64,000 nt of DNA from Acanthaster planci. Taxonomy: Eukaryota > Echinodermata > Asteroidea > Valvatida > Acanthasteridae. This document shows, in pieces, positions 48,701 through 60,934 of the stretch (position 1 is the first letter of the stretch; the number at the start of each line of letters is the position of its first letter). Under the pieces are notes generated by a model. That model was not told where the DNA came from and ran no database searches. It saw nothing but the letters and a program-made list of their open reading frames with translations. The DNA is taken from the NCBI RefSeq assembly GCF_001949145.1, contig NW_019091362.1:6083904-6147903 (forward strand), written 5' to 3'. Both the position numbers and the translations under genes were made by a program.

Positions 48701-50638
48701 CGGATAAGCACCCGCGTGTCCATCAAGAAATTTGCTATGTTTCAAGGCGAGGCTTTAACTGAGTGTGCGAAACTATGTATACTCAGGATTCTTTCTCCCG
48801 GTGGTAGGAGAATGCCCAAAGTGGTGTTTCGATTGCTGTAAAATCCCCTTCATTGATCGATGGAGCTCGAGTCGTTCAGGTATAAAAACCAATGCAAACA
48901 CCTCCCTGACTCGTCATTGTAGCACGCGATATATTGCAAATAATGAGTAGGCCCTACATACACGGGAAAGCCATTTTCGATCTTGTTCCCTCTGTCTGCT
49001 TTATTCAGAGTAATCTGTTCAACGGGGCGGTGTCAGACTATTATGGGTTCCAAGCCTCACTTTCACTTTTTTTTAGATTTGGCTTACAACAGTAATCACA
49101 AATTTTAAGGTTTGTTTATCAGCATAAACTGGAAATAATTTGCTTATTTCATACTTTCATTTTTACTTTCAGTTTACCAAATGGAAAGTTAACGTCGCTT
49201 TCAAATCAAAATGGCCGACTGTCGTGGTTTCGAAGCAAATTTGGATGATCCTCTAAATACGTTTGGATGAGAGTCCAAATACACTAATCGGCATGCATGA
49301 ATACAATTTCATTTTTACAATACCGGTGGAATTTTGAAGCGTCCCTCAACCCCAACGGTGCCCAACTCTTCAATTGTAACGTTGATCTAACTATTCACAC
49401 AACGCAGATTCTTAACCCTTTGGGGTTATAAGCAAGAGAACTTCCTAAATTTCATTTTGGCTATGCGATTTGCTCTAAATGACAGTGTTTTCATCGATTG
49501 CCGATCTAATCCCACAAACGTCATTAAACCACTGGCTGCTTTAACTTCAGTGCAAAAATAACCATGCTGTTAAACGATATTGAGTTATCATCCTCGGTAT
49601 CCGTATAGGATAGTACCAGTCTAGTATTGTCCTGCGTTTATGGGGTACCGAAGGTACTAACTTTACATCACTGTTTCCGCTGTGTTTTTGACATACAGAC
49701 ACTGACCGATGTTTCCATTTCCAGCGCGACAGTCACAAAAATTCTTTCACAGCATATCATCAGCTGGCAGGCTTCTGTTCTCAACCCATTCTTCGAAGAG
49801 TTAGCCACCCTCTTGAGATTGACTGGCAGAGCACGGTAAACACCACACCCTCCTATGGACCATCTCAAGGACTTAGTGTGAGTGCATAATGGAAACGTTG
49901 GACAACGCATCACGCTGTCATAAGCTCTGTTGACATTCTGTGAGAGAGAGGAAAAGACTCAAGTCACTTTTGCTTTCAAATTTCGGTACTGTCGCTTTGT
50001 ATAGCACACAGTGACTGTGTGTACTGCAGGCGTGCGCCGCAACTTGTGTGTGTGTGTTGGGGGGGGGTGTTTAAATAAAGAAAGACAAAAATTCAGAACC
50101 TAAATGAGTATCCTATGGAATCTTTTTTGGGAGCCTCGTATTTGGAAAGAACTGATGTGGATATTTGTTCAATCACGTGGCTTGCTACAGGCGTTGCTTT
50201 TTCTGTTTCCCGCCAAACCTTCCACTTCTTGAGGCAAGCAAAACCATGACAACGAAAAGTCCTTTCTTCCAAATGAACCCCCCATGCAATTCTGCAGATA
50301 TTTGCCACTTATGTCCCTCCGAAATATGATAGCTCTCTAATCTTGATCTGCCTTTCTTCTGTTCCGTGCAAAAGGCAGTGGTCTCGGTCTGCAGCCACGC
50401 CATTCAGGGACGACAGAAGGGCCTTGGGTTCCTTAGCCTCTTGACCTGCACTAAACCGCACGCAGTCGGACTATCCACGTCTTACGAGGACGGAGAGGAA
50501 ATTACCTCTTCTCCGGCCGTGCAACCTCCATGATTTTCCTAAAGGCATTCTCTCTGTATTTTGGAGAGAGAATTGCACAGAAGACGTCCACCTGTACTGA
50601 ACGTATGTGCTATTGTTTTGTCCGCTTCAGAAAGCACA

Positions 50639-50815
50639 TAATCCTCTTATAAGAGATTGGATTATTCCTTGGGCTGGGGCTCCCACAAAAGAACCGGGGA
50701 GACAGAAACTACGATGTTGCTAATTACTGTCCAACGAAGAGATGAGTAATTAACAGTTTACGGCATGAATCACGTCTTTCGTGCGCATTAAGAGCGTAAT
50801 TATTTGCTGATTACT
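50639..50815. promoter_or_regulatory. Cluster of homeodomain-type motifs
   Basis: TAATCC (50639-50644) and GGATTA (50659-50664), the Otx/Bicoid-class core in inverted arrangement, flank the perfect palindrome CTCTTATAAGAG. Antennapedia/paired-class TAATTA or TAATTAC cores follow near 50721, 50746 and 50796. This is motif evidence only. Confidence 0.3.
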
Positions 50816-52519
50816 GGAACGTCCTGTGTGGTGTAGTTTGCGGTGCTGATGAAATTGCAGTCTCGCTAGAAGGTGTTTACCGACTGTTAATCACCAGAAT
50901 GAAAAAGCAGTTTTGTGGATGCGAATAATAATTTTTTTCTTCAGTCTTTTTTTCTGGAGGGAGAAGAGGGGAGGCAAAGGGTGGCCCATGGTCGAGCCCC
51001 CTCCCCTCGCACATGCACTTCTAATTAAACTTTCTTCAACTACGGTATCGTAGCAAAGGGATCCTTGTCGGTACTCTTCCCCCAGCCTCTGGAAAATTGG
51101 GCGTTGGGCGGGGCCGATCTGTCGCCATAACATCTGTAGCGTGGTCACATGCGTTACTTTAGTGTGGACATAGATAAAGGTTCTTTTGAGAGCCGTCCAT
51201 TATACAAAATCAGTGGCAGAGACAAAGGGAGTAACTACCCCCGGGAACTCTTACCCCCTTGCCCCCCGAGGGCATGGCTACGCCTTCTTTCCTTTTCCAC
51301 TTTTACTTTTTCTTTCAATGATTCGCCAACTGAACACTTATACATGTACCATCCACTCGAGGTACTGCTGTGAACCCGAATGAGCTTTTTGTAATTTTGT
51401 TGTCCAATTTGCCACGTGCAAATTTAACAAACACAGTGACTCCATTCAATTTGACATCTGAATTGATTATATACCTTTTAGTTCATTAATCCGGAGTTCG
51501 GAGTGAAGAAGTTAAGTGTCTTGTAGGTTGTTTTGTGTGGACACATTGTTTCGTGTGGACACAGCCATTTTGTTCGGGAAATTGTTCCTTCTTGACAATG
51601 ACTGTTGCGATCAGTTAATGCAAAAGTGCACCAGGGACGCTGCTTACATGTTCCCCCCCTCCCCCGCCCCCAATTTGGGTCTGGATCCGGCCTTGGAGTG
51701 CCATGACATCTTTGCTCGCATCCGGTAGGATCTCAATTAACAAATTTAAAAAGAACGCACAAATATTTTCTGACGTTTGGAGGATGATTTTGTTTCAAAA
51801 GTCACAGTTTTGTTGGGAAACTCCAATCCAAGGCGCGCAAAAGTTATCAAATTTCGGGGTTTGATGCACTGAACTGTCTTGTCACAGACAATTTCGTTAT
51901 TAGCTGTGACTTCATTTTTTTAAAGAGAATGCCGCTTTACAAATGTATCCGGGCACAGCTAGAAAGTGTGCCTATGGGGCTACCACTTTGTAAAAACTAA
52001 GCTCAAGTTTCAAAGAACAGCATCACTTAGTTGCAATCTGGATTGATTTATGTAATCTAATTTCCCTCGCAACGTTTTCAAAATAATTTGATCAGTTGGA
52101 AGTCATGATTGCGTTGACAGGACTGCATCATCCATAAGACGATTGGATTACGCATTTACGTATACCAAACAAATAGGCTAAAAGTCTCTGTCTTGTGGTT
52201 TTTATGAACTGAAAGGTAGTGAGGACACTGGCGACGCTGACAGTGATTGTCATCTGAGCTCTTCCTTTCACTAAAAGTTTCCTCCCTGGTTATGACATCC
52301 CCCCCTTTTGGAAAACCATCGTATAGGTCTATCAGGGATGAGTTTGGAAGGGGTGTGGTCCGCCGTGATGTACACACACTCATAACATCTGGTCAGATTT
52401 GACATGAGAACAGTTAAACTCACAATTTCCTGGCTGGATACGTCACCCCCGATTGTCGGAAAGTTAGAGCCACTAGGGGTGCTGCATGAAAGGTTACTTT
52501 GAGGGGAGGTACAGGACGT

Positions 52520-52900
52520 TGTTGGGTGGTTGGCTGGCCAGTAATTATTAATTAACAGGCTGGTTGGTCGATCGGCTGGTGGACTGATTTCTATCCTGGC
52601 CGTTGGCTGACTCCCCCTGTGAGTGACTCTGCGACAGGCTGGTTAGCCGTAGGAATGACTGTGGCTGGCTGATTGATTGGCTGCAGGCTGGCATGCTAGC
52701 TGGCAGGTTGGCTATGCTGGTTGGGGGTATAGCTGGAAGACTGGTGTGCTACAGCCGGTTGGCTAGGTGGCTAGCTGGCTGGCTGAGAAACTGGCATGTC
52801 GACTGTCTGTCTGACACGCTTGCCGGCAGTATGGATGACTGGATGGCTAGCCGACTGCTTAGCTAACAGCTAGTCAACTGGCTGGCTGGTAAAAAAACTT
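52520..52900. repeat. Degenerate GGCTGG-type minisatellite
   Basis: About 380 bp composed mainly of variants of GGCTGGTTGG, GCTGGCTG and GACTGG with irregular spacing. It has no coding frame. Confidence 0.75.
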
Positions 52901-55900
52901 GGTTTGCCACCTCGCCACCGTACCTCCTTCATAAGAAGAATGTCAGGCAGGCAGGTGCGCTGGCTGATATTTGACAGCTTTTAGGATTGTTAGTCACCAT
53001 TTATACCGTTACAATCTCTCTTTGTCTCTTTAATCTTAGCACAGGCACTATTTTGTACTGCAATGAATTGGACATATGGGCGTGATTACACTGCACGACG
53101 ATATGTAAAACTCCTCTTACCCTCTCGCATTACCGCCATCTCGGACCAGATGATCGCCCAAGCTGAGTCTTTTGAGTTGAAATCTCTCCAATTCACAAAA
53201 TGATTCACCAGGACGATAGGTAGATATTAGATATTGACAGACAGGTTTTGATACTCCTGACTGCGCCAAGTGATCTTCATTTGAACGTCAGTCCATTTTC
53301 TCTTTCCTTTTTTTTCGCGCGAGTTTAAGCTTTGATACAGATTAAATCCATGTACGCGCCCCCGGGCCTAATATCCTTATCACGCCGGAGGATGCCTTTC
53401 CCTCTAATGTCCCACCATTTAGGACAATTTCTCCCAAATCTTATTAGGAGATGTGGTACCGCGTCTCACTTTTCCTCTTTGGCGCATTTTGTGTGTGTGT
53501 TCGAGGCCGCGCCAATTCAATTCACACCGGTATACCCCACTGACGCACATACACCGCGCTGATCTGATGTCGGGCGATTTTGTAGTTTCCATTAACGGAG
53601 AGATTCGTGTTACACAGCGAATGAGACGATCTGTGCATTAAAATTGATTGGTGGTCTGAAAATGACTGGAAAGGAGGTCAGAAAGTGTGACCCATATCAA
53701 ATCACTCTTTATTGGTGAACTTGAAGCAGTACCCTCGTTGATCTTCCTCTCCATACAACAAGCTTCATGTTAACCAAACAAAACATTCTGCCCATCCGAC
53801 TTCTCCCTGGCGGCGCCGTAATCTTAATCTTTCGCGCTAACAGGAAGCTCAGCCTGAACAACAGCAAAACATATTTTGCAGGTTGAAGAAACCTGGCAGT
53901 GTGCTTGGTGTATTTACCTGATAAGTTTGCTACAATGTTTGTAATGAAATGAGATATTCAACTTGCTATAGTCAACCTACGATGTGATCAAATCTAGCGT
54001 AGCACAAGGGCTTCATTACGAGGCGAACCCATGTCAGGAGACACCTTACGAGAGACAATTGGTTGAAAGACATTACAAATATTGCCCCGACAAATTAGGT
54101 CGCATTTGATTAAGGCTAAACTCGTTTTCCAAGTTCGGGATAGGGTTGCGTTATTGGGTTTGGAAACCCTTCGTTTCACGATTCTCCGCGTTATGAATTA
54201 GAGACAATGCATGGTTCATGCTTGTTTATCAAACTGAAATTCACTCTGAATGGCTTCCTCACACATCCCAAGTGTCAATCTAATCAAACGCCTCAAATGG
54301 ACGGTTCCCCTACTAGTCCCTCTTTGAAGAACGAGGCCAGGGTGGGTGGTTGTCCCCACAGCCTCTCGTGTTTCATCCTCGGTAAACACGCTTTGGATAT
54401 CAGCGTTTTCACTGAGCGAAGGGTCTATTAAGTAGGGGTTGTGCCTGCTGATTTTGGCCGTCGGTACCCTGGCCTTCCGAGTCATCTGCTCGTCAAATGT
54501 GTGGCAACATTTTCGAGACTCCTCACCGAGAACTTCAGAAGGAAGAAAAGTACTTTCCACGCCCTGACTCAGTCATGGACCCTGTGTGTGAGCCCATTTC
54601 AATCAGTGAAGAATATTGGCCTATCCCTGGGGAGAAATGGGGGCCAAACGAGAGTCGAACTCTGTCAGCGACGGTATGTAGACTGGCGGGGCAGAGGGAA
54701 CACAGAAACGAATTCTGATGTTCGCAAATTTTGAGGACAACACACTGCACTAAAGTGCACACAACGCGCAGGGAAAAATAAACATGGGCATCGACAGCTG
54801 AACAAAAGGCGAGAACCAATCAGACCAAAATTGTCAGTTGTGGTTTTTGGGGTTCCTTCAGTGGCCCAGCGCAGAAAAAGTTGGACTAGGGTTTCCTTCC
54901 CAAGCCCAGCAAGAAGAAAGAACAACTCCCTCAACGTACAATCAACACCTTCAAATCGGTGTTCTTATTGTGCCAGGCCAAGAAAAAGGGGGTAAATGGA
55001 TTCGCGATTGGCAGTCCTCTCCAGAGACCGGTTGTACGGTCGGCATTTGTTCGCCATGTACGTTTTATTTTCAGGTCGGCCCGTGTGCTGCTCCCACCGC
55101 TGTGACTTTCTAGCAAGCGGCCCGACCAACCCGTGTGCCCCTGAGGTACGGCCGGTCTTCGGTTACACCGTGCTCCGCCGGGGGAATGCCTCCCTCTTTC
55201 TCCGGTCTTCTTTTCCATTGAATGGGGGTGCCTGCGTCGGACAATGGAGAGCCCACCATTATCCCCAAACAAGGGCTGCCATATTCCGTGTTTATTTTAT
55301 TCTAAGTGACTGTGCGAGGGCGAACTGTTGTGCGGTTTCTTCATGGCGTTTGTTATGCTGATATAACAGACTTGGGTACTGTACAACCCCCCCTCAAAAA
55401 AGAAAATCAAAATTTTTAACTGAAGACGCAGTTGGAAACAATGCAGGCCACAAAAGATTTACTTGATCTCAGGCTTTTTCCCTACATACTTTAAGTATTT
55501 GTTCCAATGATATTCAATGAGATACAAATTACTTTCAAAGTAGTCACACTCACCGATGGGCAAAGAGAATACATTAAATTGCATATCCTATTGCCACATT
55601 ACGTATTAGTTCAAAGGAGAATTTTTCATAATTCCATCATCACCAGGGGATATAAATGTCCAGCTATGTCTATGTCTGGTCGTTCTGTGTCTTGTAACAA
55701 ATCACTCCCTGCGTTACATTTTATTGTTGGCATGTTTACGACATGAATGTCACCGCAAATACTGTTTGTTGATTTTTCTAAATGTGGTTGACTGGTGTGG
55801 CCTTGGGTTGGCATTTGTTCAACCCCACAGAACTGTATTTTGCTCACACGATGTTCGTGCCGAGAGCTCGCCAGTTGTGAGTTGGATTATTTAATTTGAT

Positions 55901-58900
55901 CCACATCACAGGAAGCTGCAACAACCCCTGCATGTATGAACTTGATGACAACCGGTTTGAATTTCTCGAGAGCGTGCACGAAGAGATGCCGACTCGAAGA
56001 CTTTCCAGTGGTAGTACTACTATGTAATTATGCAAGAGATAAACAGGCATGATATGCTATCATCGGTGATGAAATTATCTGAATGTATGAAAGGAAGATG
56101 GCACAGATGACGTTGGCTACGGAGTTTGGTGAGATGACAGAGAAAGGAAGGTATTGGATCTGAATGATTTTAAGATCAGGGGATTGTGTAGTGCATGTAC
56201 TTTGTTGTTGCTCCTTGCTCTATGTATTTAAGCTTGGTTAAAGGAACGTGCTCCTTCTCCGGCCTTAATCGAACCATCTTGCATACAGTATGTGGACCGT
56301 TCTGTTCTCTGATGAGTGCTATAATCAACACTTGAAGCTAACAACAACCTTCAAAGAATGAATTCTTTCTCCTCGAGTGACAAATCCCTCGTGAGGTCCC
56401 AAGACGATTGTACAAGAAAAAAGAAGCCACGAAGTTCCCCGCTGTCTTCATTCCGGCATCTCCTCATCAAGCGTCTCAGAAACCCCTGGAGATCTGGGAG
56501 TCATAAAGCAAGACATCTGTGCCGTCGCGCAAGACGTGTTTGCTTCTTTTTCATTTTTTGTCCTCGTTAAGACTCTAAGACTTATGTAACCAATGTGGAA
56601 ACCCCGCTGTCCAACCTTGAGGAGCCAAGTCCTCGCCTGGGCCTACCTGCCGCGCGCTCCCTTCTCCTCCCGTGGCTGCATGTCGCGCGACCACCACTCG
56701 GACCAGCGCTCCACGGGCCGCCATGTCTGAACCGCCCCCCCCACCGTCAGCCCCGGCGATTTGTATAACAGGTCCATTAGTGACACACGTCATTACCCGC
56801 TGACAGGTCGCCCCGTCTGTTTGACACGGTCTGCATGGTTTATGACCCACTCCGCCAGACTTAGACAATTTTTATTGTGTTGTGGTGGTGGTCAACGCCC
56901 GTCAAAACTTAATTTGAGAGAATACACATGTCTCGTAAAACGCCTTTGATTCATGACAGCCACGAGAGTTTATTTAACCGTGATTAAAATAGATCAGTGG
57001 TCTATCAACGATGACAAATTGCTCCGATCATTACGGAGAAATCACCAGTGCTCTGAGTATGACTGAACATCATAACCATGAGAATTCACCTTCATCTTTC
57101 ACAGCGAATAGACTTTTTCGCGTTATTAACAGATTTTTGGATGCAGTCGACGATAATGTCATAGGCCTAATCTAAAATACACTTTTCAAATGCATGATCA
57201 TAATAGGATTATCTGTTTCTTTTTCTTTACCTCTCTAAACCACTTCAATCAAATTGTTTATATCATTTTCCATAACGTGGCACGAACAAGGATTAGAAAC
57301 ACCATGGAAACACGTAGGTGTAACCTGAATTAATTTGAAGCATCAAATATTTCCGGAAATAAGGAGATCTAGGCTGCATGCTGGTACTTTCGAGGATTTG
57401 GGCAGTGACGGCAAGCCGCCATGTACATTTGTTTACTTTCCTAAACAGCCGTCGCCTCAAGGCTGGTTGAGCTCCCGACTGCGTTCACCTAGGCCTCCAT
57501 GCCAGGAGCGCCAATGATGGTGGAACCATGAACACAACAGAGAAGGGAAACCCGCTCCAGTCCACACGAAGCAGACCTGGTCTCATTAGGAAGACGCTAA
57601 GTCCCGCCCACATAATTAGGACATTTCTTGACGGACCGATAAGGGGCGCTCAGCAGTATTTGGCAAGATAAACAATGTATTCACGCGCCACTGGGTTTCT
57701 AAGGACAGGGGATTGGGAGGGTTTAGAGAACTTCCAAAGAGCATGAAGACGGGCGGCTACGAGGTGACCAGATTCCGGAGAGAATAATCACCCTCGCCGT
57801 CAAATTCCGAGCCTTTCATTGTTAATGTTTTCCCTTAAGATGTTAAAAAAGGTCCCTGTGCACCGGTCTCTAACCACAGACCTTACACACTGAAACGAAT
57901 GACCAAACCGTGGCGTAATGTCGGAAAACAAGTTCATTTCAGAGTTGGAATTTATGCACTTTTCATGAAATTCTTTCAAGACGGTTTGATGAATGAAATA
58001 ATAAATATCTAAATTAAGTCAGCGACATTATCACTGTAAGTCCTTTAGAGACACTGCAATACCAGGTAAACAAATGGAAACACAATCGACCCCCCTCCCA
58101 TAGAGCTAAAAGAGTTCCCTGATAACTTGAAAGAAGACCCCAGATCTGTGTATGTGCCGAGTGGAAACGTGGAGAAGAAGAGACGGGAAGACAGGAGATA
58201 GACAGCCTACGGATTAGTGGCTCCTAACCAAAGCCCCATTGTTATGGCATTCAATGAGCTGTGTACCAAGAGTTATAATACTAGCAGGCCCGTCTGTAAC
58301 AATGCCCACATGGGGGCGAGAACAGCCATAATGAGCGGCTCTAATTGCCCATTCAGTCTGCCCAAACGCCCGGTAATGCCATTCTGCAAGAGTGGCTTCC
58401 AGCACAAGGCTGACAAATTAGAGGGTCTTACAGGAAGACACGCCAGTGGGTACAATTCGTAACTCTTACTGGTGAAAAAGGAGAGAATAAAAAACTTCTC
58501 AAGACATGACATATCTGGACACGTTCGACGGACATGTAAAACAGCATGCACGCAGTTTGGTCTCCTTCTCCCTCTGTATTTTTCCTCACATCACTTTAAG
58601 TGTCAATTTTACCACAAAGGACAACATTAAAATACATCTTTTTTTCTGCCTCGGTTAATACAAGCGTTTAGAGGTTATAATGGGTGACTGTGAGACTGCG
58701 GGTTGTGCGTGTCATACGATCTATCAATTTGTATCCTCCCCCATCTTGGCCGCAAAATCCCACTGAAACCCGAGTGAATAATCAATTTCCTGTGACAATA
58801 AAAGTGTCATCGGTGTTTCGATTTCCAATAATCATTGTTACATGCCTCATTTGAACACTACCAACACACCTTCTCATGAAACTGCAGAGGCAGAAACTTA

Positions 58901-60296
58901 ACAAGCAATAACGTGAACGCATTTGCGTCCCTTGTCTACACTTGAACAATTACATACTACATGAGCATGTACACATGCGTGGCACACTGTGCTTCATAAC
59001 AACAATTCTGAAACATTATGCAATCCTTTGTTAAGCTTTTGCACAACTGCATAAAATGTATCTCTCACAATTATTACAGAATCAGCTTTTCATGTACATG
59101 TGCATGTACCCAAGTAATCAGCGTCAGAAGTTGAAACGTAACCGTTTGTCCAGTAAAACAGTAACCGTGTGCCATTGTTTTGTAAGATTTTCGAATACCA
59201 AATCTACATCCAATGAAACCAGCTACATGATCAATTACATACTAACAGCTAGTTATAGAGACTGGTTTCCTGTTTAAAATATTTATTAGAAATTGTACAC
59301 GATAGATACATCCGTTTTTCATTTTATAAAGAAAATTTATATTCAAGTGAATGCTTGAGAAATGGTTAATTACAACCATATGTTTAGAACCCCGTTGCAA
59401 TAAGCACAAGTGCATACTGTGCAACACAGACTGTTCATTTCTAACATCGGCCATATTGAGGAGTTCAGAGTTTCATATTTACTCGGTAAACATGTAATTT
59501 ATCATTACCACAACAGCCGAGATGGTACTTTGTCACCACGTGACGTCACAGACTCATAATTCACCAGCAGCGAGAATGCTGAGTTTCCGGCAACGAATGA
59601 TAAATTGCTTAAATGAAGGGACGAGGTTGAAACTCCAAAGGTGTAGGAAATGCGGTGATTCAATAAATTATCAAATGTAATGAAAATTTTATTTAACTAA
59701 GGTGAATATGAGAAAGGAATGTAGTTTGTCTGAGACACACAAGCCAAATGCGAACCAAGTGTTGAAGTTGAATGCAGCCAACGGCTCTATCTCAGTTATG
59801 TTAAGTTAATGGCTGTCACAGGGGCACATCAGAATCAGTGACATCAGTGACATAAGAATGTCACTTATCAGTCAAATATTTTGGCGCCTGCGGGCACACA
59901 CAACCCGGACATGCCACACTTGTATTACATCCAAGAGATCTGAGAACAGCCAGGAAATGTCTGTGTACACGTGGTGACCATCTCAGAATGAAGGGGGAAC
60001 TGATACAATTTATCACTTCGCCGCTACCCTTTGCTCCGGAGGCAAGTTGTAAACCCAATTTTTGAACCACATCGAGAATGTGACTAAACCATTCATGGAA
60101 ACGCCACAGAGGGAGCATTCCCCAGGCATTAGAAAAAGATACTTCTGTCGTATATAGTTTCAGTGCAATTAATATACAACTTATGTTACAAAAATAAAAA
60201 TGTGTACTATCTTAAGCAGAGTTCAGACAAGCAAGTTTCAAAATAGGAATTTAAGACAACTAGTTTCTTGTGAGAAAAACACTTTTTTTCACTCAG
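52901..60296. other. Intergenic 3' side of fzd5/8, no supported gene
   Basis: No gene supported. The block 54200-55360 carries long overlapping frames on both strands (up to about 120 codons) without splice sites, which reflects base composition. 56600-56760 is GC-rich. The remainder is mixed single-copy sequence that could hold regulatory DNA. Confidence 0.45.
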
Positions 60297-60302
60297 TTTA
60301 TT
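60297..60302 (-). terminator. Probable polyadenylation signal of fzd5/8
   Basis: On the minus strand this reads AATAAA, the first such hexamer (and no ATTAAA) downstream of the Frizzled stop codon. It implies a 3' UTR of roughly 0.63 kb. It is placed by motif only, with no transcript evidence. Confidence 0.4.
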
Positions 60303-60934
60303 CATGTACCCATGGAGGAAAGAAAACATGTACCCGAAAATCACTGAGTGGGGTTACTGGGCCACGTCTTTGAAAAGAACCTTTGCTGCCTGTGCTTGAA
60401 CAAAGCTCAATACACTCTTTACTCACTGCCCCCATTAGTGGGGTATGGCACCGTTTACCCAGCATTTGTCCCGCTAAGAACACGGTACACATACGAACAA
60501 AAGGGGAGAAAGTTTTTTAGAAACCCGTATCTTTCATTAGCGTGCATTGAACGCCAGCAGAGAGCGTGTTGACGTGGGTGATGTAACCAGTGTTTGCTCT
60601 GCTGCTACCCGCTCGCTTGAGTGGGGACAACAAGAGTCAACCATGGCGGGGATAAAACAATCAGACATACAAGCCTACGTAGGACTTCCTTTAAGCAGAA
60701 TGTAATCCATCGCGAGATACGGTACATAATATGGGGCATAGTGTGCCTAATAAAAGCTTAATATAAAATCAGTTTCTTTACACATCTTCAGTGTTTTGTG
60801 TTCAGTTGCCAGTTCTTCGAAGGGGTAGCAATACATCAGGCAATGCGTACGTCGACATAGCACATTAGTAATATATTATACGTTAAACAAGTTCTTGAAA
60901 GCACTTAATGGTTTCTAGTGTCTTTGCAGTTTGA

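Larger units (their letters stand above)
45601..52500. other. Intergenic, motif-bearing, no supported gene
   Basis: GC-richer than the left half. Several frames of 70-170 codons occur (for example 46342-46860 and 48132-48488), but they overlap on both strands and lack splice sites or recognisable domains. Two motif groups, annotated separately, may be regulatory. Confidence 0.45.

Noticed and set aside
54640-54680. B-box-like AGTTCGACTCT on the minus strand, possible tRNA
   Set aside because: No A-box, no acceptor-stem pairing and no cloverleaf could be drawn.
54216-55361. Several overlapping 90-120-codon frames on both strands
   Set aside because: Simultaneous openness on both strands and absence of splice sites or motifs points to composition rather than coding.
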